Shown: positions 21,561 through 33,857 of the stretch, in pieces
How positions within the stretch are numbered: the stretch's first letter is position 1
Layout: each line of letters begins with the position of its first letter
Assembly (NCBI RefSeq): GCF_029784155.1
Contig: NC_073693.1
Coordinates: forward strand, 282,737,456-282,801,455
Length of the DNA stretch: 64,000 nucleotides
Source: Uranotaenia lowii
Taxonomy: Eukaryota > Arthropoda > Insecta > Diptera > Culicidae
Direction of reading: 5' to 3'
Translations under genes and position numbers: made by a program
The notes under the pieces: generated by a model
What the model saw: only the letters and a program-made list of their open reading frames with translations
What the model was told of the DNA's origin: nothing
The model's database searches: none

Positions 21561-23020
21561 AATTGGCCGATTGTAAAGTTATTCCATTTTAATAATATAA
21601 AATACCATGCAGAAGCAACTTTTAAATCTGAAAACTGCAATTCGTCTATCGCATGTTAATACGAAAATATTAGTGCTTGATTTCTAAAGTAAAATTGCTG
21701 TATTTTTAATATATTGATTCGGAAGTAATTTTTCAAATAATATTTTAATGATATAAAATACATATTTTAAAGTTCCAATACATTTATTGTAGATGCTTTT
21801 GAAAGGACCATCCAAAATTATCCTTTACCAAATGCTACCATGCACACGAGAACAACATATTGAAAGTGAGAAAAGGATTGAACACAATGCATTTAAGTTT
21901 TTTTTTTCCACATATTTATTAAATTTATTCCACACCCCCACGAGGGCCATGCGGTTGATTGAATAGAGAAAAAAAACCGATCAACAAAGCGTGATAGAAT
22001 GTAAATATTTAGATCAGCTGACCTCTTTCCTGAATGGGCATTTTTTTCTGTTGTCCCGATTCCTCCACTTGCTTGTCTTGCGGTGCGCGGCTAACGACAT
22101 TATGTTTAATCACCTTCATCATCCAGGTCTGATGATTCTTTTTTTGTGGATCTAATCGCCCAGGATAGGTATTTTATTATTATGCTCTCGATCAAAACTT
22201 TTTTCACTTTCATTCGAGCGATCCCCGAATTGTTTGGGCGCTCTAATAAAAACGATTATGTTCGTTTTTTGTCTGAGATTGGTTTTTTTTATTCATCCTT
22301 GTTTTTTTTCTGGTTATTGAATTTTATTGACTGTTTCTGCTACCGTCTGGCTGTTGTTTTTCGGTGGTCTTCTGAAGGAGCAGGCAGCTTACATAAAAAG
22401 AGGTCAAGATGGTTCTCAGATGGACGGATTGTATTCTCGATGTTTTCGGGCCGACTGTTGTTTGATTGAGGTAGGTCCATCAGACGATCTTGAAATGATT
22501 GTCGGAAAAAATGGAACCGGGAGTCCTATTCAAATGCAGTTGTCCTCGGATGGCATCTGGAACATGTAAATAAGTGATGAGTACTTTTTTATGTACAGGA
22601 AAAAACTTCAGTAATTTTTTCTATCAGTCATGCTATGGAACCGAACAAAAAGTACAGCATATGTTTCAACGATTGTGATGAATGTTCAGCTACCGTTTTA
22701 GCTATAGAATAAAAGTTGGGGAAATTAGTGACTAGTTGATTTCCTAAATATGTATGTAGATTTAATATGAAAAAATTTAACCAAAACATTAGTTTTAATT
22801 CTATGCTAGATTAATGGCATTGCGGTGAACGTTAGGTCGAAGTTATTATTGTAAATATTTGAAATGTAAACGGAAGAAATTCATGCATTTTTATTGTTTT
22901 GACAACCTATTGAAGTTTTCAGCTCCATAATCAATTTTTTTACTTCACCGGAAAAAATAAACATTTTTTAGGTTCGTTATGTTTTGCATGAAAGGGGAAT
23001 AACTTAAAAACTAATTAAGA
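21561..23020. other. Spacer, no recognised gene
   Basis: AT-rich with a more balanced patch at 21930-22570. Open frames of 80-107 codons there overlap each other and show no family motif. Confidence 0.35.
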
Positions 23021-23039
23021 AAATGGAATCAGATTTGGA

Positions 23040-23470
23040 TAGGTGGGTATTCGGGAACGTGATATGTTCTAATCATTGTTTGAGACCCCTTCCTTTTTCC
23101 GCTGCAGCGGGGAGAAAGGAAAGAAGGAGGGGAGTTTCATACAATTTTAGCTGCATATCTCGAGAACTTCAACAGCAAATGGAACCAAATTTGTCATGGA
23201 ACGATATTTGGTTACGAGAAATGCTTCTATCATTATTTGGTATCCCTCACTCCTTCAAAGAGGTGGATGAAAACGGGGAGGTCTACCTTACAATTTTCAG
23301 TATAACCGGACAGCTGATCGAGCAAATTAAAACATGTTTGGCATGTGAGGGTATTTGGATACGAGAAAAGTTTCTATTATAAATGGAAGCCCCAGCTTTT
23401 TTCAGCGGAAAGATATGAAGGTACATAGGAGGAGGGAAGTGAGCCCAATACAATTTTGTTAGCATAAGTT
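23040..23470. repeat. Two diverged units of a dispersed repeat
   Basis: ATTTGGTTACGAGAAATG near 23205 and ATTTGGATACGAGAAAAG near 23350 mark two units, each next to a GGAGGGGAG or AGGAGGGAAG purine block and a CAATTTT phrase. A third, weaker relative lies at 26610-26830. A 119-codon open frame over the first two is therefore not taken as a gene. Confidence 0.4.
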
Positions 23471-23495
23471 CTCAATTTATGCTAATGAAGTCATA

Positions 23496-23541
23496 CACAG
23501 CAAAAAAAGTGTTGTGACATTGTATGTATGTATGTATGTAT
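23496..23541 (+). mobile_element. Isolated end of a CACAGC element plus GTAT microsatellite
   Basis: After TA (23494-23495) the sequence CACAGCAAAAAAAGTGTTG repeats the left end of the element at 25497-26587. It then runs into a (GTAT)n microsatellite at about 23520-23541. Confidence 0.55.
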
Positions 23542-25496
23542 AATCCATCCAACGACCCCCTGAGCTGGCAGGTATGTTATGCAAAAGAGCCAATATTAAT
23601 CCGTTTGATTAAAATTGTTCAATCGCGGGTGCTGGTGGTGTTAGCTCTATTGAAATTCCAGTAACCCATTTCAGAATGGCAACTGCACATCCCGAGGCTA
23701 TTTTCATTGCCAATAAGCCCCGCCTAATCATAGCCGCATGACCAAATGGGTCATGTAATTATGATTAGTCTTTCCATCTTTTATTGTTGACATATCCAGG
23801 AACTTCATAAATATAATTGCCTAATTATATAAACTTAGCACCCTAATACGTCCAATAAAAGATGGACATGTATTTAGTATATGATTTCAATTATGGTATA
23901 TATAGAAGAAGATAAAAAATATGGGGAAAAAAAGTTTACTAAAAAATTGAATAATGGTCGGAAGAGTTGGAAACTGGAATAAATTTATCATGTTTGTCTG
24001 AAAAAAAAAATATGGTTAATAATACATTTGATGCATAAATTGTTCAAAATTTCTCCTTTTCTACTTGTTATTCATACTGTGGCGATCCAGCTGAAAATCT
24101 CAAGGATTTACAAAAGTATCTTTATATTCTAATGGTAATGTAATAACTGTTTAACTTTTACGAATCTGAAACCATGAAAAAATATTTGCCAGAAAATACA
24201 ATTTTATAAGATAAAGATCATTGTGATTAATTGGGGTTTTTTTCTATAAGGCTGTGAAACTTTAATAATAATTAGTAATATTATGTTGGACAAAATGTGG
24301 TTTAAGTTTGTTTTTTTTTTTTGTGAGGAATTTTAACACACTGTGTTCTTAATCCCGTCAACTGTTTGAAAACACTAATTTCTGCCCTACGCATGAACCC
24401 GTATAAACTAGTAGGCCATGCTAAATTTTAAACCTCTCCAACCGGCAGGCAGCAAGGGCACTAGATTCAACACCTGTTGGCCTTCTCCTAGACTGGGCCA
24501 GAAAAAAAATGAACTAAAGAATCTGAAAACAAGTGGGTGTGAGTGAGACAGATGTTAAAATCCCAAAAAGCTTCATCTCTTTCAAACGATGTCATTTGGC
24601 ACCCAGCCCCTTTATCGGGCAAGTCAGCGTTGCCCAACATACGTATGAACATGAAAAGAAACTTGTATGGAAAATGTATGAAACTACTGCAAGAAGAATG
24701 CTGAATGAGCTAGAGTGAGAGACATCCAAGACTTCAGCTAGAGAGGGACAGCAAGAAAAATAATCACCAACGTCACTGAATTAACACCAAGATCGATGGA
24801 ATCTTTATAGTGAAAGAGCTGGTACAAATTATTTTATTGAATTTTCCCTCTACCCCGAAAAGTCCAATTAAAAACATCTGAAATTCCAAAAATAAGAATG
24901 CAGGCTGGTCTGACTTTCGGAAGCAGCACTGACGAGTCAAAAGACTGTATCTAGCCGGAAATCCACCACGTTTTGTCTCACCGGGTTCACTCACGCGCTC
25001 GCTGTCGCTGGCTACTATTAACACTTTTCCTCTGCTTATAAAGCCACTCAAAATGCTTTCGAAAGTTCAAATATAATGTTCTTCATAAAAGTAAAATGAA
25101 ATACTTATCTTGAAGGTCTGTGCATAGTATTCTATTCGTCAAAGCTAGGTGAAATTTAATGGTGTAAGCGAGACGGCACACCTAATACGACGAAACCAAA
25201 TGAATTTTCTCCAGGTACCTTCCATACATATTCACATGAAACAGAAATATAACACAACACTCGCGTCGATCTTTGGGGAAAATTTCGAAATTGAGCGGAT
25301 TTTTGTTAATTAAATTTGAAGTCCTCAGCACACTTTTTCGCATCAATTTGTCTCTTCTTAGGCAAGGGAAAGGCAAACTTCACAAAATAGTTCGATTTTT
25401 CGTGGAAATGTACAAAAAATTTTAGCAAAAAGGCGAAATAACTGGGACACGAAAAAAGAACGCGTTCGGCGTAAGCAAGGTTGCCAGCCAATCTCC
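23542..25496. other. Spacer, no recognised gene
   Basis: AT-rich with a more balanced patch at 24370-24760 and 24960-25020. No protein family signature, RNA gene or clean repeat seen. It could be the interior of a long CACAGC-type element spanning 23496-26587. Confidence 0.35.
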
Positions 25497-26587
25497 TGCA
25501 AAAAAAAAAAAAAAAAAAAGTGTTGTGACATTACATCAAAAAAGTGCACATAACTTGAGTCGCAAATGCTACCTAATATTACATCATTTTGATGTTCAGT
25601 CAAAGGATGTAAAAAATTACACAAACTCGATGTATCGCAGTAGACAAACTCAACCATTCCAGTTGATTTGTGAAAAGCTTCGGATGTTATTTAAAATCAT
25701 TATTGTGGATGTTTGAATGAGAACTTTCGAAACAATTCATAATTTATTCTAATTTCCTTAGTCATTGGATTTAAATTTACCACTTAAAAGTTAAGCAAAG
25801 CATGAGTTAATAATGAATCCCGGAATGAAAATAAACAAAGACTTTATTGATAGTGGAGATTACAGATTTATTTCTGGTTTAAACCATTGAAAGACAATTC
25901 TTTAGGACACTTTGAACACATTTGACTTAACTAAAGCTTCGGCAGCCGGCTATTAGAGCTAAACCAGAAAAGAATTGTCATCTATACGATGACTGTATCA
26001 CAATATAGAACTCTTTTTTTTTTAATCCGGACTTAGGGCCTCACTCCCTGCGTTCAAGCTTTTTCTATTCTGACGATGTGCTGGAACAGTTTTTTTCCAA
26101 GACAGATACTGGCTCTCCGCTTACAAGCCATTGAACTATTTTAATCGACGTCTATAGCTTGAAATTCAATACAGGTTTTTCTCCTTACGATATTCTAATT
26201 AAATACAAGCTCCAAACCATTATCGTATCGCTGATGTCCTTCTGTAAAATATACTGAAAATGGAGAAAAACAGAAATTCACAAGTAGCAATAAGTTTGCT
26301 TAGCTTTTTAATAAATTTTGATATAACTTACTTGCAAAACAGATTCTCCGAAGCTCCACATTCCGTTTCAAACATTTTGATGTGAAATTTTCTCTAAATG
26401 TCAATTGCTACAAACATTGACTACTTGATGTAATATTTCATAACCGGTTGTTATATTACACTGCATGACGTGTTCATATCGTGTACATCCTTAAGATGTA
26501 ATATTATTACGAAAATCGTGAATAATGCGTTAGTTGACCTACATCCTCATAAATTACATCGGTCTGCGTTACATTTTTTTTGCTGTG
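25497..26587 (+). mobile_element. TA-flanked element with TTACATC subterminal words
   Basis: The left side has a 20-A run then GTGTTGTGACATTACATC; the right end is TTACATTTTTTTTGCTGTG followed by TA (26588-26589). ATTACATC or its inverse GATGTAAT occurs at least six times within 150 bp of the two ends. There is no transposase frame. Confidence 0.6.
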
Positions 26588-26589
26588 TA

Positions 26590-27080
26590 GACCCTTAGGG
26601 TTTACTGTGTAGAGAGGGGAGGAAAGGGGGGGACTCCATACAAATTTTGTTGTAAAGCTTAAAAACTTATCAACCAATGGAACTATACTTGATATAAGAG
26701 GATTTTAGGGCTCGAAAAAAATGGGTATGATTATTAAAGACCACGACGACCTCCATGTAGCAGGGGATGATGGGAAAGACAGGGAGGGGCGCTCTTATCA
26801 GTTTTTAACATAAATTCAGAACATATAACACATATTTTATAAGTTAGGTTGTTTTCGTTAGATTAATTTGAGACCCTTTGTTTTTCAGGGCGAACCTTAA
26901 AGAAACAGATTAAAATTATCAGAACTTATAGATCAAGATTCAGAAAATTAGTTTAAGTCATCTTTGCAATACAATTCGTAACTCCAGCTGCAGCTCTCAT
27001 TTCATAGCGGTTGCTTTTGAATTATGTTATAATTTGATTCAAAATAATGCCAATAAAACAATAAAAATTTGAATAATTTC
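26590..27080. other. Spacer with a weak repeat relic
   Basis: 26610-26830 has GGGGAGGAAAGG and GGGAGGGGCGC blocks like those at 23100 and 23430. Nothing else recognised. Confidence 0.35.
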
Positions 27081-27089
27081 GAAAAACAT

Positions 27090-27690
27090 CATTTGTGTTT
27101 TGGTCACACGACCAGCCAGTGGGAATATCCTCGACCATGTTGTATTTTCACAGAGCATCATCGCTTCAACAATAAATGAGACAATCTGCACGGATATAAG
27201 CGACCACAACATGATTGTTACCACACTGTCGAGCAGTACCAACAAAGATGTCCAATTTTTAAGTCAGAGCATCGTCAACCACCACCAACTTAACGCAGAA
27301 TTCGCAGAAGCGCTGCAGAACATTCCATCGACAACATGCGCTAACGAAAAGATTACACACATAGCCGACAAATATAACGAGATCCGAAATCGTGCCACAA
27401 AAACAATAACAATTAGAGCAAAGGTGAAGAGGAACTGCCCGTGGATGACATTCGACGTCTACAAACTAATGTCAAAGAAAGACAATATTTGGAAGCATTG
27501 CAAGCGTCCCCCTGCGGATGAACACTCCAAGCAACTCCTAAAAGACATCTCCGGAAGACTGGCGAAGCTTAAAAGTCATTGTAAACGATCATACTTTCTT
27601 CGACTTCTGCAATCAGCATCGCCAAAGCAATCTTGGAAACTCTTAAACGTACTCTTAACTCTTAAACGTACTACGATTTTACACCAAAGG
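27090..27690 (+). pseudogene. Non-LTR retrotransposon endonuclease tail and linker fragment
   Basis: An open stretch of about 200 codons begins with TRPASGNILDHVVFS and reaches CTDISDHNMIVTT, the SDHN-type last motif of the apurinic-like endonuclease of non-LTR elements. It continues into the usual linker (NCPWMTFDVYKLMSKKDN, HCKRSYFLRLLQSASPKQSW). It ends abruptly after a small local duplication of CTCTTAAACGTACT at 27648-27673. Both the start of the endonuclease and the whole reverse transcriptase are missing. The clade is not certain; L2, CR1 and I-like elements have similar text. Confidence 0.8.
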
Positions 27691-27699
27691 GTTTATTTT

Positions 27700-29617
27700 A
27701 TTCATTCTCAACCGGACGAAAAACATTAAAATTTCAAAAAACTCAAAAACCTACGCATAAAATTAGAAAAGACAAATAATATCTAAAAAAGTTGCAAAAT
27801 GACAAAAATAACAAATATGATAAAAATAACAAACATTCTGAACATAACGAGAAAAATTAAAATAAATCTTAATCATGATAAAAAATATCGAAAAAAAATA
27901 CTCAAAATTACCAAAAAATGAACAAAAATTTAATTAACAAGAATAACAGTGATTTTTTTTATTGATAAGAAAAAAAAAAGTTAGTGAAAAAACCGTTCGA
28001 TTTTGGCAATACAAAATTCTCGACCGGGTTGCCATAAACGAAAGGGGCTTGTACTTGTAAGTTTTGACCTTTTGCAGCATTTGTTAATAGTTTTTAGTTT
28101 TCATTTTTAATCTTTCATTGCATTAGATTTTGAATTTCATCAAATCATTAAGGCTTTTCTCATTTTTGAGAGCTCTACACAACTTTCATCATTATTATTA
28201 TGCTTTGTTGTTATATGTCATCAACATATGATAACGTAAAAACACATTAATGGTGAAAATCTAAATTATACTTTTCATGTAAGGCAGAAAATATAAGTTA
28301 TTTTTAATTAAAAATTCTGCAAAAAATCAAGAATGAGTTTCGAACCAAAACGAAGCTTTTTAGGCTCCAAGGTTTGAAAATTAAAAAAACGACTCCAATT
28401 CGACTTGGTCTACTGCCCAATTCCTTTGAGTGAGCCAAATGTACTCATTAATGAACTTGAAAATTGCAAAAGTGATTTATATGTACGTAGTAGGGGGCTT
28501 AAGTCACAAAAAGTGCACAAAAGTACTCAAAACGGGATTCATGAAGTCACAAAAAGTGAGGTGCTTTCTTCCTAGCTGGCGGTCTGTCTTTTTGGGCGGG
28601 TGCGCCTGCAGGTATGCTACAAAATCATATCACCACTTGGAGTTTTAGTGTCAGATAAGAAGCAATCCAACAGCAAATTGAAAAAAACACGGCTAACCTC
28701 AAATTGTGGAGTTTTGACCAAGAGAAGATGATAAGAACTGGTGCTCAGGGTGCCATTGAGATAGAGAGAGAATGTTTTGTTCAATTTACGAATTTTTGGA
28801 AGCTCAATTCAAAAGGCCACTGTAAGCTGAATAGAAGGTCATTAAGACTTGATTTGAATTGGAACTTGAAAGTAGCATTTTAATTTTTCTCGAAATTACA
28901 CCAGATCTCAACGGTTTATGCATTTTTAAATCATCCGGCATCAAAATAAAAATTAAAATTTTTTCGATTTCCCTTTTCCCTTCTTTGGTGAATTTTGAGG
29001 GTAACAAAGAAACTTGAGTTGAGCACTTTGAGTCATTTTTCAATAAAGTCCGATTAGATTCGAGAGACTATTATGCCTCCAAACAATTCTTGTAATTTTG
29101 TTAATGAAAAAAAAAAATTACACTCACATATACGAGGATAGTTTTAGCTTTAGCTTACGCTAGCCCACCACTTCTCTAGATGAGTTTTTTCCCTATTTAA
29201 AGACAATTAATCAGAAGTATGAAGCTTACTGTCAAAAAATACTAAGCATCTATGTGGGTCCTGGTAATTTGTTTCTGACATCAAAACAAATGATTTACTT
29301 ATGCAAATATGTTTAACAATTTGTCTTACAACTTGAAGAAATGTTCTACGCTTAGCTACATTTCTATGTTACGCTCTGTGTCAATGAAATAAAACATTCA
29401 ACATTTGCAACCATCTCTTGGTGGACTTAGAAGAGAAAAAAACGTTGGTACAATCAAAAGGTAGAATACAATTGTAATTAATATTTGCCTTTTATGAAAT
29501 CACTCTGGAACTCCTCCCCAGGCCTTAGCACGCGAACAAAATGCAATCACAATCACACAACACCAAACACGTGGGTCCGCTATTAGTTTTTTTCCTCCCT
29601 GTTCTGTTCCCGTTCTG
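27700..29617. other. AT-rich spacer
   Basis: No gene recognised. Open frames here (up to 79 codons) lack family motifs. Confidence 0.4.
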
Positions 29618-29660
29618 TACACTGAAAAAAAAATCATGGTATTCTGAAATAAATAAAAAT

Positions 29661-29995
29661 GTTTAATTCTACCATACGTTGATATTGTCGATATAAACAA
29701 AGTTCTGGTGAATTTTACGACTTTTTGGTTAATTTTACCATGCGGGGCAGAAAAAATATGGTAAACTTAAATGAAAAAAGAGGTTTAATTTTACCATGCG
29801 CGAAATTTGTTGATATAAATGAAGTTTTCGTTATTTTGACGATCTTTTGGTTAATGCTACCATGCGCGCCAAAAAAAAATGTGGTAAACCATAATAAAAT
29901 AAGAGGTTTAATTTTACCATGCAGAACGTTTTGTGCATTTGGATAAAGTTTTGGTTATCGTGACAATACTCTGGTACATTTTACCATGGACAATA
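29661..29995 (+). repeat. Tandem repeat of about 122 bp, 2.5 units
   Basis: Units start at 29727 and 29849 with GGTTAAT, then at 29973 with GGTACATTTTACCATGG; a half unit precedes. Each has two TTTACCATGC words. Confidence 0.7.
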
Positions 29996-30189
29996 GCCAA
30001 AATGCTTTCAATCAGTTAACTATGTATCATCATGCACTTTTGTTTCCTCCTTGCCATTAAAACGGCTTTGAATTTCTATTTAATGTTGAAAACTTTGGAA
30101 TCAATATTGATTATGTGCTACGTGCTGCGATCTTGAAGGTAAAATGTTTTGGTGTGGGATCAGTGACGAAGGATATCACTTATTATTTA

Positions 30190-30535
30190 TCCACAGAAGG
30201 CCATTACAATCTGAAGTGCATCAACGCAAGAACGCATCATCGAGTCATCAACTACCGCTAATTTCAACAGTTCATTAAATTTTCAAGAGTAAGTGAAGTT
30301 TATTAGTATTTCTGCACAATATTTGACATTTCTTTTATATTTTATTTTTAGTGCACGGGGCGACAATGATTCACGAAGGCAAAAATACAATCTTTGGACA
30401 ACGGCGGAACACCGGAGGCCAAATGTCGAAGGAATCTTTATGCAGTTAGGTTTATAGTTCCTGATCATTAACGCCGAACAATATTTATGTGAAAAAAATA
30501 ACGTGGATAATAACAGTGATGGATAAATAAACCAA
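30190..30535 (+). pseudogene. Possible captured host gene fragment
   Basis: A GC-normal block at 30190-30287 is followed by GTAAGT at about 30289, an AT-rich 65-bp stretch ending TATTTTTAG at about 30351, and a second GC-normal block with two overlapping open frames, then TAGGTTTATAG and AATAAA at 30527. This is exon-intron-exon-polyA order inside a transposon. The protein is not recognisable and the first block has stops in all frames near its end. Confidence 0.35.
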
Positions 30536-30775
30536 CATTTTTTAAATTTCAAATGGTTTCATTGAATGCATGGATAAATTACCATTATTTTGTCATAATT
30601 ACCATGGCATGGTAAAATTGTACGTCGTAACGCACCCTAACGCATACACATGGTAATTTTAAACACACTCATGTTTAAGATAAACAAAAACGTACTCAAA
30701 AAAAATCCATCTGTTTTTATTCTTAAATTAACCTTTGGATATGGTAACGTCTACCATGGTTTTTCTTTCGGTGTA

Positions 30776-31669
30776 GTTATGCATTTTGCATAACGCCAGA
30801 AGCAATTAAAACGCACTTATAGTCTGCTTTGAAATGCATTACAATTTATGGCGGCGATTCTCGGTTCAGCATTATTTCAAATGTGCACCGTGAATAGCCA
30901 CTTTACAATGTAGGAAATGCGAAGCAACATTCGGTTCGCACAGGGAGGTTATCAAATTTTGATGTTCTACTAACAGGTAGCGCGTAAGGTGTTTGATTTA
31001 ACACCTTGTGCCATTCTCAGCACTTCGGGTGGATCAGTTTTAGCGATGGGTAAGAAGGCTGGGGGATGAGGTTACTGTCTGATTGTAAGTTAAACTGTGT
31101 CTGTTTGTTTAAGATCAATTATTGATGCGATAATTGTTTTACTAATACTTGACTAGCAGCGATGTAACGTTTTGTACAGAATGTTATATGACCCATCAAA
31201 GTTGGATTCGTATATCAGATGATGGAAAGTTACTTTTCTAGGAAATTTTAACATATCAAAAACTGCTGACAAGATTTGAAATTTTCACATAATATGCAAA
31301 ATCTCTAATTCACCTGACGATGGGAAAATTAAAAAAGTAAAGTTAAGATGAAACTTCTATCAAAATAACTGAATTTTTTAAATTTAATTTCATTATACTT
31401 TTTTAAACTTATGTCAGTGTTTTTTTTACAATTAAACTTATGAGATTAACTGCAAAAAAAACATTGACATGCTTTTAATCTCATTTAACTTTGGCTTTTT
31501 AAAATATGCGTGAAAGAATCGTCACTGATTCAAAGGTTTTAAATCACAATTAAAAAAAAGGATTTTATGTTTTTTTTCAAATTACACTAAAGTTTGAAAC
31601 TTTCAGAATTTGAGTTTAGTTTCAATTTCACTATAACGACATTGCATCAAGAAAGAATTAAACATATGA
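30776..31669. other. AT-rich spacer
   Basis: No gene or clean repeat recognised. Confidence 0.4.
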
Positions 31670-32064
31670 TAGGGGAGATAAGGGCATATCGAGCACCCGG
31701 GGCATAGTAAGCACGTCCCTTTTCAACAAAAGTACGCATTTTCTTAAATCAATTTTCACGAGGAGTAGTTTCGTACTTCCTATAAAAATAATTTTTCCCC
31801 AAAAAAGAAATCGTCTTATCATCTTTACAGAAATATTCAAGCAATAACATCTAGGTTCTCAAGTGACGAAAATATTATAATTGAAGCACCAGGAAATAAG
31901 CTTTTATGATCTTTGAATCATCTTGATCTATAATGTATGCATTGCAACATGATATACACATTGTTCCTCAATTTTCACCATCATAAATTTTTTGATTTTT
32001 CACTTAAATTAATTTTAAAACGCGTTTTTACTTTAATTTGTTGACTCGGGGCGAAGAGAGCACA

Positions 32065-32250
32065 ATTAATCAGGGCACGATGAGCGTTTTCTGCCGTGGA
32101 ATCTAGCAGCGAACTTCATTCGATGAAGTCAACTGAATAATAGAGCTACAGCTGGACTTGTTTCATCTGACAATTTGGCCTATTAGTTAGATGTCAGAGA
32201 AGCAGTCAGTAGGCTCGAGTTCGATTCCTGATCGAGGAGATTTTTCTTAT
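32065..32250 (+). repeat. Inverted-repeat arm containing a tRNA-like segment
   Basis: The arm pairs with 32459-32640 (about 90 percent by eye). It contains TGGCCTATTAGTTAG at 32178, like an A box, and GAGTTCGATTCCTG at 32216, a near-perfect B box, about 40 bases apart as in tRNA genes. No proper cloverleaf is evident, so it is read as tRNA-derived (SINE-like), not a tRNA gene. Confidence 0.6.
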
Positions 32251-32458
32251 ACCATTTATGATCGATTATTTTGATTGTTGCTTTTTATGACTAGTAGCAT
32301 CTTGGCGGGTGATGTAAAGCACTAAAAACATAATGTATGAGTGTGTGTGAATTGTTTGTATTCTACAAAAAATCAAACATTATTTAAGGGTTGCTTTGTT
32401 TGATGGAGCTACGCCTCACCGTTTGGTGAAAAATGCATCGGTCATGAATTAAATTTAA

Positions 32459-32640
32459 AAAAAATCCCCTCGAACAGGAATCGGAATCGAGCCTACTGAC
32501 TGCCTCTCCGACATCTAACCAATAGGCCAAATCGTCAGATGAAACAAGTCCAGCTGTAGCTCTATTATTCAGTTGACTTCATCGAGTGAAGTTCGCTGCT
32601 AGATTCCACGGCAAAAAACGCTCATTGTGCCCCGAATAAT
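32459..32640 (-). repeat. Inverse arm with the second tRNA-like segment
   Basis: Reverse complement of 32065-32250 with scattered changes. The A box is kept (TGGCCTATTGGTTAG); the B box is changed to GATTCCGATTCCTG. Confidence 0.6.
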
Positions 32641-32930
32641 GTTGCTTATACTGCCCCAGTGGGGTTTCTGGTTATGCCCCTACAGCGACTGGTTTGAGCT
32701 TTTGGCAAAATATTTTAAAATGCATTGTTAGACGTTTTCATATACTTTTTCAATAATAATCCAGTTAGAGAATAGACTATTTTAGTGTCTGAATACGAAA
32801 CAATGATGTTAGTCACATAGTTGTATTCTATGGTCAAATAAGCGTCTTCCTTAAGGTGGCCATTATACCCTTATGTCACCTACATAAACATTCCAAAAAC
32901 TGATATATTTTATTTATTTGTTTCTTAAAA

Positions 32931-33851
32931 GGATTGTATCCCATTTACCCGAAAACCATTTCCCAGAATGAATTTTTCCCAGAATGACAAATACCCGAAA
33001 TCAAACCCCAGAATGAACCATTTCCCAGAAAAAAATTCCCCAGAATGCACCATTTACCAGAAATTTTTTTCCCAGAATGGACCATTTCCCAGAATTTTTT
33101 TTCCCCAGAATGGAACATTTACCAGAATGGCACAAATCCCAGATTTTCCCCCCAGTATTTTTATTTGTTTTTTTTTTTCCAATGAATTCTTGTGTATTTC
33201 ATATGATTCGAAATTAATTTTTTTCAAAATGATGTTTGAAATGAAACTACGACTTTGAAATTTTCCAACTAAATTTATTTTAGAACCAATATTGTGCTTT
33301 GTTTAGGGTTTGGGTACTTTAATTGATTCAATGCTTACCATGGTCCTTTAAAAACGGTTTTGGTATCCGACTCCTCACGCTGCGCATTCGAACTTGAAAG
33401 ACGTTTTGTCCTTCACGCTGTCGCGTGGCGGACGGAGCTAAGGGATCACCTCTAGCTTTCACGCAGACCCAGGAAGCCCCGGCAGACCTAGACCAATGTC
33501 TTAGGGCCGCCGCTTCCGACGGCCCTTCATCCTCGTTGGTTGCGGCTTTGCCGCAAAAGAATAAAGTTATGAAACCCCATTTTTTTGTAACAATTCCTTT
33601 TTTTTTAATAATTTCTACTAAGGATAAATGTTTTCAATTTTCTGGGAAATGGTTCTTCTGGCGAAAAAATTTCTGGTACATGGTTCATTCTGGTGAAAAA
33701 ATTTCTGGGAAATGGTACATTGTGGCGAAAATTTTTCTAGGGAATGGTTCGTCTGGGGGAAAAAATTGTGGGGAATGGTTCTTTCTGGCGATTGGAATTC
33801 TGGGGATTTTTCATTCTGGGCAATGGTTTTCGGGTAAATGGAGTACAACCC
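32931..33851. mobile_element. Inverted-repeat element, CATTTCCCAGAATG family
   Basis: About 40 terminal bases are inverse copies (CCATTTACCCGAAAACCATT near both ends), flanked on both sides by TTAAAA (32925-32930, 33852-33857). The arms consist of a phrase like ACCATTTCCCAGAA repeated six or more times with changes. The superfamily is unclear because the flanking duplication could be TTAA or six bases. A GC-rich block sits in the middle. Confidence 0.7.
33372..33570. other. GC-rich islet in the centre of the CATTTCCCAGAATG element
   Basis: About 200 bp of clearly higher GC with small stem-loops (GCCGCCGCTTCCGACGGC, and TTGCGG CTT TGCCGCAA). One frame is open across it but continues into AT-rich arm sequence, so a gene is not claimed. 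Composition suggests captured foreign or host DNA. Confidence 0.45.
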
Positions 33852-33857
33852 TTAAAA

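Larger units (their letters stand above)
29620..30773. mobile_element. TA-flanked element with TACCATG words and an intron-like interior
   Basis: Ends are CACTGAAAAAAAAATCATGG and the inverse of CACCGAAAGAAAAACCATGG, flanked by TA (29618-29619, 30774-30775). TTACCATG occurs many times near both ends. The interior 30190-30535 resembles a spliced host transcript fragment: less AT-rich segments on either side of a GTAAGTGAAG...TTTATTTTTAG stretch, then AATAAA. No transposase is present. Confidence 0.7.
31672..32880. mobile_element. TA-flanked inverted-repeat element with internal tRNA-like arms
   Basis: Ends GGGGAGATAAGGGCATATCG and the inverse of GGTGACATAAGGGTATAATG lie between TA pairs (31670-31671, 32881-32882). 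A second, longer inverted repeat sits inside (32065-32250 and 32459-32640), so it may be one element nested in another. No coding frame. Confidence 0.65.

Noticed and set aside
22146..22569. Overlapping 107- and 80-codon frames
   Set aside because: They overlap in different frames, show no family motif and no splice or promoter support.
23023..23382. 119-codon plus-strand open frame
   Set aside because: It runs across two diverged units of a dispersed repeat and has no protein family motif.
32170..32250. Functional tRNA gene
   Set aside because: A and B boxes are present but no acceptor or anticodon stem pairs properly, and it is part of an inverted-repeat arm.
33515..33560. Bacterial rho-independent terminator
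   Set aside because: The stem TTGCGG/CCGCAA resembles one, but no bacterial gene is nearby and it is inside a transposon.
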